Source: Symsagittifera roscoffensis (taxonomy: Eukaryota > Xenacoelomorpha > Acoela > Convolutidae). Taken from it: a DNA stretch of 64,000 bases. The DNA is taken from the NCBI RefSeq assembly GCF_963678635.1, contig NC_087066.1:62362054-62426053 (forward strand). Reading direction: 5' to 3'. This document shows positions 30,976 through 40,601 of this stretch, in pieces. The notes beneath the pieces were generated by a model, which saw only the letters and a list, made by a program, of their open reading frames with translations, had not been told where the DNA came from and did not search any database. The translations under genes were made by a program, and so were the position numbers. Numbering within the stretch: the stretch's first letter is position 1; the number at the start of each line of letters is the position of its first letter.

Positions 30976-31520
30976 GGTAGAAAAACAGTAAAATGAAGTG
31001 TTAAACTGCGATGAATTTAAAAACAGAGACCAAAAAGTATAGAAATTTTGTTCTGAAATGTAACATTTTATGAAACGTAATACGTAGCAACTGCACTAAA
31101 CAGGAAATAAGATAATTTTAAATACATTGTAAATTTCATGAATAACCCCTCAAAAAAATCCATTATAATGGATTAAAATCGATTATAATGGATTATATTG
31201 ACAAAAAAATATTAGGATTATAATCCATTTTTAATGGATTATAATCGATTATTTTGTCATTTTATTGCAAACCATATTATGACAATATAATCGATTATGA
31301 TCCATGGGCGCTCGGTGCGGGAATCTCTTATAATCTATTATAATTCCAAAATAATTGACATAAAATTAAAGTTTTTTAATGAATTTTTTTCTCCATATAA
31401 TCGATTTTTCTGTTCTGCGACCACAAAATCACCAGATAATTGATTATTAAAAGAACAATTTTTTGTTCGACCACAAAATCGCCAGATAATAGATAATAAT
31501 CAGAGAAACTTCGGTGCGGG

Positions 31521-32499
31521 TTTCATTTGGTTCAAAATCATCTAGAAAGGGTGTTTTAAAATTGTTTGACAAAAGAAAGGCCCTGCTCAAGGATTCGAAC
31601 CCCTAGCCACCAAACGTATTCCTTTCTTAATATTTTACGACATACCGTTTTTTGCTGGTTGACAGTTTCCTACGCAATGTCCGCGCTCAAACCATCTCTC
31701 ATTAACTGTTTGGATATTCTTATTTTTTGAAAACAAAAAACAAATTTAAAAGTATCACTTTTTGTTGTTTTAGGAAATATCAATGGTGACAACCAATGAA
31801 AAGATATTGCCATCCATGAGACCGATGCCATTCTTAGATCTTTTATAAAGTTTATATGGTAATCAGAAGGTCAAAAGTATCATACTAACCGAGGTTTCAG
31901 TCAGGAGTCCCTTCATCACATATTCCAGTCAAAATTCTTGATGTTATGCAACATCAAAAATTTTTCTTCAAGATTATCTTTTCAAGGTTTTCGATGTTAT
32001 GGAACAGTTACGTATAACGCGCATAGAAGTAAATGAAAGAGTAAAGTATAACATGGATAGGAGTAAAGAGACTAAGATGGTTGGGAATCTAGCCAGCCAG
32101 GTTGAGAAAACTAACACCTGTACAGATAAAAACGGAAGTGAAATATACTGAAAAAAATGACCTAATATGAGCTACGGGTCTATCAGATACTTATACTAAG
32201 CTGCGCTTCTATTCCCTTGGCTCTATAAATAAAAAAAATGCTTCGAAACAGTTTTATCAATATTAGAGCTGAGTACGCAGGCAGCGTTCGCAACCTGTAT
32301 TGCGAGGGAGATTCTCCGCTTGAGAAAACAGCCCGCCGTGGGTTTCTCGGTACACGTGCTCAAATTACTACCGAGCGTATTTAGAAACATCTCAGTGCTA
32401 GGGCTGGCGGCACCCTAAATTTTAAAAACTATTGGTTGAAAAAAAATGTCCATCCTTGATAAAGTCTCTATATTTTCCAGATTTCCAATTTCCGCCTCG
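31521..32499. other. Non-genic DNA with an isolated B-box-like word
   Basis: GGATTCGAACC at 31591-31601 is the reverse complement of a perfect pol III B box (GGTTCGAATCC). No acceptable A box or cloverleaf accompanies it on the minus strand, so I do not call a tRNA. It could be a SINE relic. Nothing else supported. Confidence 0.4.
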
Positions 32500-34009
32500 G
32501 TTGCCGCCGTTCCTAAGTTACAAACTGAGCCTCCGCTAATTTATTAGGGAGCCCACTAACATTTATTCCACAGAAGCTGCCTACCAACAGCCCATGGGAC
32601 GAGCTTCAAACCGTCTGGTAGCTTCTGATCTGTCCTTTAAATGTATTGTGGCTCTTAAATAGAAGGAATTTGAGTGGAAGCGAAATTTCGCTTTACCACG
32701 GGATTTAAATTTGAAAGCATAGATATTCTTCCTGAACTTTTCAGACAAGATATGCCAAGCAATCCATCTTCCGTAACAGTTTTTCAGCAAACACATCTAA
32801 GTTTTTGTACAGTTTTTTGAAGCTAGGCGGAGTCCACTTGCAATTCCAAGTTGCCTATTTGACAATTTAAAGCTTAGATTTTACAAGGTAAGACGTTCAA
32901 CCATTGCAATCCAAACTTAACCTGGTAAGCATTAAAACTTTTCACACCAGTAGGTTCTAGATTCAAAATAATTTGAGAACTTTTGTTATCAAGAAAGGAT
33001 TATTTCAATTTTTTTGAATTCCGTTAGCCGGAGCTAGTTCAAAGTTTGTTGAATCAAGCCAAAGACTTAATGCATCTTATATGTTCCAACTTCGTGCTTC
33101 AAATCTGAATTTTCCTGTAGAGTACTTTCTGCTCCTACTGAAAAGGCTAAAAAAGCGCCTTTGCTAGTAGGCGAGCGGTAGATACACTCAAGTTACCTTT
33201 GGTTTGCGGGAGAACTACTTGCAAAACTAAGCTATCATTCATTTTTACATTTGTTATCTTGCATAAAGAATTTCATAAAATTCAATCGCATCATTCCAAA
33301 AAATCACTTTACAAAAAATATATTAACTTTGGCATAATACAATAGTTTTGCTAGAGGTAGAAACCATAATGTTCATCCAGCTTATCAAAAACGTCCAAAT
33401 TTTTCCAGCTTATATATTTCTCGCATTTTTTTGCAACAAGATTCGACGATATGGAAGCCTACGATTTGTAAGTTCATCTTGGATTTCATTTTTTGGACAA
33501 ACTTTTCGAAATTGACCTTGAATTGTTTTGTACTGCGTACTTGTGGTCTGTCCTAGAAAACGAGGCTCACGTTTTTTTTCTGTTTTTTTTGTCTTAAGCC
33601 AAAGTTTGTTCTCCGATTCAAGTTTGTTTTTGAGGTCTCGGAGCACTATCTTAAGAATGGCGGCTAAGTTCCATCATCCAGATAACAAACGTCTTGTTGG
33701 GTTTCACGCATTTCTCCAGTGTGTGTATCGTTTCAACAGATATGGACCATTGGGGGTCCGACTTGGTGATTGAATTTTCCAAGAAAAGTTAACTCGGTTT
33801 ATCGTAGACGCAATGAGTTTATTTGACCGACTCCGGGCTGTTCAAAAGAACCTGATTCAGCATAGTTTTCTTAATAATAGAATTCAATGCATTTCAAAAA
33901 CCTGATTTGAGTAAAATTGAGCACTTCCTGTTGTCATCAAGCTCTATCAAACTTCTAAAGGAGTGCCCAGCAACTTCAGCTCCTTGTTTAATACCACATC
34001 CTAATTAAA

Positions 34010-34640
34010 AACTCCCAAATTAATTTTGACTCTCTGCGAAACTCCTGATCCCACGCATTAGACAAAAATTGTCTGAGTGTGTTGCGGAAGGCAACCGGTC
34101 GCAAACTTCTATCTATTTTTATGAGGTCGATACGTTTTGTTCCAAAAAAAGTCCTAACCGTTGGGGTTCTTGAAACTCTCCTATAAGGTTTAAGAGCTAA
34201 GTGAGCAGTTTTAAGAAAAACACCCCCCTGAATTTCCGCTTGATTTGCTAATATGGACCTACAAATCGCGAAGAATAATCTTGTACAGACTGGCTCCCGG
34301 TCCATAGGATAACCTAACTGAAAAATCCTAAAATAATTTTTGTCTCTCTGCAAAACTCTTGTTCCACGCTTTTAGACGCAAATCGTTTGAGCGTGTTGCG
34401 CATGGCAGTCGGTCGCAAATTCTCATCTATTTTTATGAGGGCAATAAGTTTTGCTCCAAAAAAGGAAAGTTTTAACCGTTGGGGCTCTTGAAACTCTCTT
34501 ATCAGGTTTAAGAGCTGAGTGAGCAGTTTCAAGAAAAAGACATTCCCTGAACTTCCGCTTGATTTGCTAATACGGACTTTAAAATCTCGAAGAACAAATC
34601 TTGAATGGACCGGCTCCCGACCCATTAGGAAAAGATATAA
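34010..34640. repeat. Two-copy tandem duplication, about 310 bp per unit
   Basis: 34010-34317 and 34318-34640 share, in order, CTCTCTGC-AAACTC, GTGTTGCG-A-GGCA, ATCTATTTTTATGAGG, CCGTTGGGG-TCTTGAAACTCTC, CCGCTTGATTTGCTAATA and GGCTCCCG-CCCAT. About three quarters of bases match. Minus-strand ORFs in both units (121 and 103 codons) are related through this duplication and have no recognised domain. Confidence 0.75.
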
Positions 34641-34796
34641 TTTACTTCCAACTCAATTACAAAAAGAACTATTGACGTTTTCCGGATTTGAGGCCTTCAT
34701 AGCAACTCTTGTTGAGTGCTTAGATACCAACTTCTCAAAGTTAGGAGTCAAATAATTTGCAAAATTGTCATCAGCAGCGCCCATTTTTGCCCTCCC

Positions 34797-34848
34797 TTAA
34801 TATTTCTCTCATCGAGTACAGCAGCAAACTCGACGAGAGAAATATTAA
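34797..34848. repeat. 21-bp-stem hairpin
   Basis: Left arm 34797-34817 and right arm 34828-34848 are complementary except for one position, with a 10-base loop ACAGCAGCAA. It is short for an animal microRNA precursor and could be a small transposon footprint or a terminator-like foldback. Confidence 0.7.
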
Positions 34849-35589
34849 AAAAGGATTCATGCTGACCGCCGCAGTTAGCTTTGTTCTCTGCCCAAGGCCT
34901 GTCCGGGCAGGCTTAACACTTGGGTAACGGTTTTAGGCAGTGAAACAGTATGGGCTTTTAGTTTTTTGTGTTGTAGATCCCATTGCTGTCGCTCGATTAC
35001 AATGAATTCTTTTGAGTTGATCTAAGAAAACAAAATAAAGTCAAAAAATAGCCATTTAAAAACATTTTGCATTGTAGAAAGTATCATTCTTTTTATTCAG
35101 AAGATAATTGCCGAGGGAACACTTAATTCCATAGATACTATATTGAGTACTCGAATAGTAGAAAAGGCTGTATGTACGTAACCATCTGGCACTAGGTCAT
35201 TACCAATGTGAGCTTTTTCGGCAGATTTCACATTAACACTCAAGACATTGAAACCATTAGATCTTTTTAGTCTCGCTAAGAGTTACATACTGGAGAGATA
35301 AAGTAACTCAACGAAAAAATCCTTTATTTAATTTGAACTTTTACTAAGTTATTTTTCCGAACGCAGTGAACTATTTTCATACGGCGCATGAATTTGCCAC
35401 AATTTCGCACAAAAAAAAGGAAAAATTGCAAAAACTCCGCCAGTTTCCTTTTCAAATTGCAACCAAGTAATTGGTATGCTACGTTGTGGCCTTTCAATGA
35501 AAAAAATTGCTAAGTTTTTTTGATGTTCTACCTCTACTTTTACAAGAATTCCACAGAAGGAAATAGCTACAAGACAAGTTGAGTAATCA

Positions 35590-36090
35590 CAGCGACCAGG
35601 AAAACCAAGGGCATTGAACGTCGAATCAGTTTGAAGAGTTGTTAGAGAACACAATGCCGCACACTACAACCGCGCGACAATTTGGATTTAAAGCTCCTAT
35701 TATTAGAAAAATTTTGCCTCCGGTAGTTCTTCGATGCAGACGACCGCTCCGAGGCCCAAGTCTTTTGCACAGACTTGCTTGAGCGCTGTTTTAGGCAAAT
35801 CGGAGATATCGTGACTGGAAAAAAGTACTGTTCAGTGACGAGTGTCGCTTCTCACTCTAAACGCAGCTTGTTATGGCAATCAGGTTTTGAGAGCAGAACT
35901 ACTTCCTTCTTTGCCTGACACGCCGAGAGTTAGGGCATTTCAGCTACAAAAGGCCCCATGCCACTCTACCCGACCTACATAGCAATTTCTAGCAACAAAA
36001 ATATTCCAGAGTTGCCCTGGCCATCTTGTAGCCCTAATATAAACCCAATTGAGCATGCATGGGATCTCATTAAATAAAAATTTTGAAGAA
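35590..36090 (+). pseudogene. Dead Tc1/mariner transposase
   Basis: In the plus strand near 35737 onwards the frame reads RCRRPLRGPSLLHRLA, stop, a short stretch, stop, then RDWKKVLFSDECRFSL (35807-35858), the block containing the first catalytic aspartate of Tc1-type DDE transposases. Near 35937 FQLQKAPCHSTR corresponds to the FQQDNAPCH block but has lost its catalytic aspartate. Near 36010-36080 ELPWPSCSPNINPIEHAWDLIK matches the third block with the catalytic glutamate. At least three stops and a frame change interrupt it. It lies near the centre of the foldback structure. Confidence 0.8.
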
Positions 36091-37264
36091 AAGTCCTCAA
36101 AATTGGTATTTTTGGCTCAAGGAAATTTTGCGGCATGGAGCACCTTCAATCCCGAAGTGATGAAAAAATCGAAAAAAACCACGCGGCTAAGGTTGACTAA
36201 TGCGGCGCAAATAAGGACGCCATACTGGCTTTTAATTGGTAGATTTTTTGTTTTTTTTCTTTGTTTATTGAGCTTTAAATTTCTCTACTTGCTTTTTTCT
36301 TTTTTCTCCAGTGTATTTATCTAAATGATATGATGTCAGTTAGAACAAAAATCAAATCTTGTCCAAATTGAAGGTCATGAAGGCTTGAGTATTCTTTGAT
36401 TTTAAATTCCTTGCTGTTTTTCCTAATCCTGCCGGCGCGTCTCGAAATTTGAAATATGATTGGACACAGGGATATTGAGTTAAACTATAATAACAGGATG
36501 TTTATAGATGAAGAAAAATTTTCAAATATTTTTAAAAGAAAAACAAAATTTATAAAACTCGCAGACAATGAACACTCTCACCTGTGCTCAAAAGATCCTG
36601 CGGCGCACCACCAGACTCCCCTTCAAGGAACTCCTTCCTCCAGACAAGAGCCTTGCTTGACTGAACTGTTTTTAAAATCGCTAATAGCCCGTTTGACAAA
36701 CAGGCACGAACATCACTATTTCACATTGATTTAACTTTTAGATGACTTTGAAGCTATGGCGTGAATAAAATCGAAAGGTCAGAGCTCCTAAATCAAAATT
36801 GATTATTACACTAGTGGACAAAGTTAGGCGCAATCTCAGGTTTGTACTACCTGAAAAACTTTTTTTAAATGTCGATTTCGGATAAAGTTTCCTTCAAAAT
36901 ATTTTAAAATTTTTGCTTACATCAGAAGCAAATAATCAGAGCTACTCTCTATGCAACTATCCCTGTTCGGCTGCAAAGTTTATCAAAAGTTTTGGATCTG
37001 AAAACGCCAGTTTTCGTCATCTGCATGAAGTGTTTCCACCTGCGTGACTTAGTAAGGAACGTATAATTTTAGTAAAATTTTCACATTGATTGTTTTCTTT
37101 TTCTCGATGAGAAAATTTAACGCCGCATGAATACTTTTTTGCTCCGTTTTTTAAGAACAAATTTACCACGATGCAAATTTTAGAGCAGATGAAAAAAATG
37201 GCATTTTCAGACCCGGAATACAATGATGAAGGGGAACAAGGCAGAAGATGTCGGAAGATGTCGG
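36091..37264. other. Inner non-coding part of the foldback structure
   Basis: Short ORFs (36049-36324, 36456-36734 plus; 37017-37322 minus) have no recognised motif. A small GAAGATGTCG tandem lies near 37245. Nothing else supported. Confidence 0.4.
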
Positions 37265-37901
37265 AAGATGGAACAAGGCAACCCTGAAGCCCAACCCCTT
37301 TTTGCGGGAACAATTCAGACACTAGTCAAAGATGTACAGTCAAAGAGTAGCAGCTAATACTTAGATGATGAAAATTTAACCGATGACTACAAGGTAGTAC
37401 TCTGGAACCTACAAATGTTCTAAAAGTATGACAAACTTATGGCTCAAGGATGAACACTGAAAAATGCAAACTTCGATTTTTGGGACAGACCATAACTACA
37501 CAGTAGAATTCAATTTAAACTCTATTTCGATAAAAAAATGACCCGGGATAAAAATTTAAAAAAGAGCTTCTCTCCTAGGATCGATCACAAAAAGGCGAAC
37601 TTTGTCGTAAAGAATTGCTCAACGAACAATTTACGAAGCTTCAAAAAATCTCGGATAATTGACAAACTAGATGCTCATTACGGTTTTTACCTTCTGAAAA
37701 GATGCTTTAGAATGCCAAAACTCCTATATTTTTTGCGTACGAGCTCTTGTTTTGAGCTAACTGGATTTTTGGAATGCTCCGACATAATACTAACAAACTC
37801 GTTGTGCAAGGTCACTAATAGGGAAACGGATTTTAGCCAGTTTTTACAAACAGTAGAAGGTGTTTTGAATGTTTCTTCCACTCGTCTACTAGCTTCAACC
37901 G

Positions 37902-38240
37902 CTGTCTTAGCCTCGGCACTAAGAAAATGTGGATGGAACCAATAACGATGAGCTTAAATGGTTGTCTGAAATTGAAAAAATTGAAATGGCTTCAGAAAAA
38001 TAAACACAAAAATGAATGGAAGTGCCAATTTTTGACAGTGAAGCTGCTGCAGTTTGATTTTAGGCCTCAGGTGTCTTTGCAGTTTGATATTAGACTCAGC
38101 TGTCTTAGTCTCAGCAGTTGGAGCATGTGGATGGAACCAATAATGATGCGCTAAAACGGTGGTCTGGACTTGAAAAAAAGAAGAAATGGCTCCGGAAAAC
38201 TCAAACCCAAAAAAATGGAAGAGCAAAATTTTGACAGCTG
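37902..38240 (+). repeat. Diverged tandem duplication in the right foldback arm
   Basis: Blocks GCTGTCTTAG, ATGTGGATGGAACCAATAA, GAAATGGCT and TTTTGACAG occur in the same order at about 37902-38037 and 38098-38240. It explains part of the length difference between the two foldback arms. Confidence 0.7.
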
Positions 38241-38639
38241 TTTAAAACTGGAACCAAGGGAAATTAAAAAATTCCATGCATTTCAGGTTAGACTTGGTTC
38301 CAATGGTTAAACGTGATCCCATTCAAAAAGTTAAATTTAAAAATATCGATTTAACGACTCAGAATTGCGATAAAACTTCGATCAGGCTCAAAAATTTGAT
38401 GCGTATGCAGAAAAATTGTTACCGAAGATTGGCATGGCCGAAAAAGCATAGTTTATATATAACTCACACTCCGTCTGATATAGAGCCACGACACCTCTAC
38501 AGGACCGATTAGAAGCAACCAGACGGTTTGGCGCTCGTTCCATGGGCTGTTGGTTAGCAGCTCCTGTGGGATGTAACTTAAAAGACTCCCCACTTGTTTA
38601 CTCGGCACTATGCATACTCGGAACTATATGTGACAAAAA

Positions 38640-39027
38640 CAACTTTCGACGAGTTTTTTTTATTTGTAATACAATATATATTTATACATATATACATATA
38701 TTGAAGAAATTTTTGCTAAAAAGTAAATTTCAAACGTTTTCGCAACTATGTGCATCGTCAGGATTTTTACAATAAACTAATCTAAATGACGATAAAACAT
38801 CAATTTACAAATGTTATTTACAAAAAATCACATACAATTTGGTTCTAAACCATCATGATAAAAAATTAGCCAATCACAGTTGACCTCTAAATTACTATTA
38901 AGATTAAAATACTTTTCACCTCTAAAATTAATTAAACATTTTTAAATTAATTTGTTTGGAAGTTTCTGAGTCATAATTTCGATTTAGACATGTACGTTTT
39001 AAATAAAAAACCAAAACTGTTTTGGGA
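38640..39027 (-). other. 3' flank of the Penelope-like element
   Basis: Downstream of the dead PLE reading frame, AT-rich with a TATATA microsatellite. The minus strand contains CTGACGATGCACATAGTTGC followed by GAAAACG (about 38733-38763), reminiscent of the catalytic-core words of hammerhead ribozymes carried by Penelope-like elements, but stem II would need a bulge. Confidence 0.35.
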
Positions 39028-40503
39028 CTAAGTTTTCAGTGTTAACTCCCTGCTCCTAAAATCATCGCGCGTGTTCAAGCCCGGTCTCTCTTTCCTGACA
39101 TGTATTGCCTCTAGTGTTAGCAATTTGTTTGGTTGTTTGACCTATCTATAATTTTCCAACTAAGATCTGCGCTATTTCCCTCGAGTTGGCATTGCTGAAG
39201 GTGGAGGCCTACCAGTGAGTCTGCTTTCTTATGTTCCTCAACTCTATTGGTAAAATGTCGAACAGTTTGTCCGACATAGGTGGAAGTGCATCCACTACAT
39301 GACAGTTTATAAACCACTCTTGACAAAGTATTGGCTCTGGTTCCCTCTATATTGCACCATCAGCATTGGGGGCTTCCCATCCTTTGGTGATTGAACTGAC
39401 AAACACCCTCGATGATCTTGCACAAGGAGTCTGAAGCCACCTTTGCGGACCAATTTTCAGGGTACTGATTTGTCAGCCATTGCGCCCTATTAGTTTCCAT
39501 AGCCTTATCAAATTGCTCCCAGCTAGATGTACTCCTAAAAACCCTGTGTACAGTGCCTTGGATAACACTACGCTTATACTGAGTTGGGGCGCAGCTTCTA
39601 TAGTTCATTATAATCCCTGTATCTGTTGGTTTTTGATACCAACTGCAAGTTACACGCCTACCCTGCGATAAATTTATGTTCAAATCCAGGAACGGCAAAT
39701 TCGCCTCCGAATTAGTTTTCTCTAGAGTGAACTGCAAATTTGGATGAAGAGAATTGGCGGCATCGAGAAGACAACTCGGCTCCCCTCTGACTGTTCTAAC
39801 AATGTCATCCACATACCTGAGGAACAATTTCACCTGGGGAGTATCCTTCTCCTTGTTCTTAGCTCGGCAGCAGTTTTCACAGTACCAGACTATCTCGGTT
39901 ATTGATGCGTCGGTTATTTATACGTCATCGGATATTTTTCCGCATTTTAGATGATACCAGTTTCGGCAACTCTCGCGTTCAACCCCCTTTGATCTATATG
40001 TGACTTTCCTGCTGCAACATGGGCACAAGCCCTTTTTGTCATTAATTTGCTGTACCTCCGTTCCCACTGGTATTTCTTGTCTCAGAGCAAACTCGTACTC
40101 TTTCAGCCATAAGTTTGCCAGAATTACAGCGAGGAACGCGCCCATTGCTAAACCATCAACTTGTACATACCATGAATCATTACACTTGAAATATACTTTG
40201 CTGACCGCCATATTCAAAAGCCTTTTCATGGTTGCTCTTTGAATTTCAGGAGGAGACTCCTGGCTGTACAGCTTCTGTAAAGCAATTTCAATTGCCTCCT
40301 TCAGGGGAACGTTGGTGTACAAACTTTTCACATCAAGAGATATTATGGTTTCATCCGGATCTAGAGCAATGTTTTCAATTTTTTCTCTAGCCTCTTTAGT
40401 ATTGGTTTCTATATTTGTTCTATCGATTTTGTCAAAAAACTTTGCAAGCATTTTGTTAAGATTCTCATACGAGCTGCCTGGAAGTGATAGTACTGGTCCT
40501 TAC
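39028..40503 (-). pseudogene. Dead, 5'-truncated Penelope-like element: RT with PHD-like insertion, plus GIY-YIG endonuclease
   Basis: One ancestral frame on the minus strand, broken by TAA at 39918, TGA at 39360 and a frame shift near 39125. It begins abruptly near 40503 in an RT1-like GPVLSLPGSSYENL. RT motif A is SLDVKSLYTNVP, motif B GLAMGAFLAVILANL, motif C YVDD (39803-39817), then LPFLDLNINLSQ and a thumb-like WYQKPTDTG. The GIY-YIG domain follows (VVYKLSCSGCTSTYVGQTVR, then in the shifted frame RKERPGLNTRDDFRSRELTL, ending at 39028). Between B and C lie about 75 extra residues with CPCC, SCRNWYHLKC and VWYCENC: a PHD-finger layout with one cysteine replaced by arginine. The truncated end lies about 80-100 bp before the CCDC57-like exon, in antisense. 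Confidence 0.9.
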
Positions 40504-40601
40504 GTTTTTGTTTCTGAAATTATTAATTTATTTCTGATTTTAATAGAACTTTCAGAACTGAATTTTTAGAACCGAATTTTTTCAGACAAGGATTTGACTC
40601 A

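Larger units (their letters stand above)
30427..31520. mobile_element. 1.1-kb element with 18-bp perfect terminal inverted repeats
   Basis: The left end CCCGCACCGAAGTTTCTC (30427-30444) is the exact reverse complement of 31503-31520. An inner match also exists: the left 12 bases TTCCCGCACCGA (30425-30436) complement 31312-31323, so a smaller unit may be nested. The interior is rich in self-complementary TATAATCGATTATA and CCATTATAATGG words and holds a 33-bp direct repeat and a G-rich minisatellite. No ORF and no clear target duplication (only TT on both sides). Superfamily not assigned. Confidence 0.6.
32500..38615. mobile_element. 6.1-kb decayed foldback structure with about 1.3-kb inverted arms
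   Basis: The left arm (about 32500-33790) matches the reverse complement of the right arm (about 37265-38615) in consistent order. Blocks are ACCAACAGCCCATGG (about 32585) with its partner at about 38540, CCGTAACAGTTTTTC-like at 32770 and 38420, AAACCATAATGTTCATC-like at 33362 and 37675, TGGTCTGTCC-like at 33545 and 37490, and CATCATCCAGATAA-like at 33672 and 37370. Similarity is roughly 65-70% by eye with indels, so it is old. The interior holds a dead Tc1/mariner transposase and a 310-bp tandem duplication. It could be a transposon with unusually long inverted repeats, or an inverted segmental duplication. No target duplication was found. Confidence 0.6.

Noticed and set aside
31591-31601. 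Possible tRNA or SINE (pol III B box on the minus strand)
   Set aside because: Only the B-box word is present. No A box at the right distance and no cloverleaf could be drawn.
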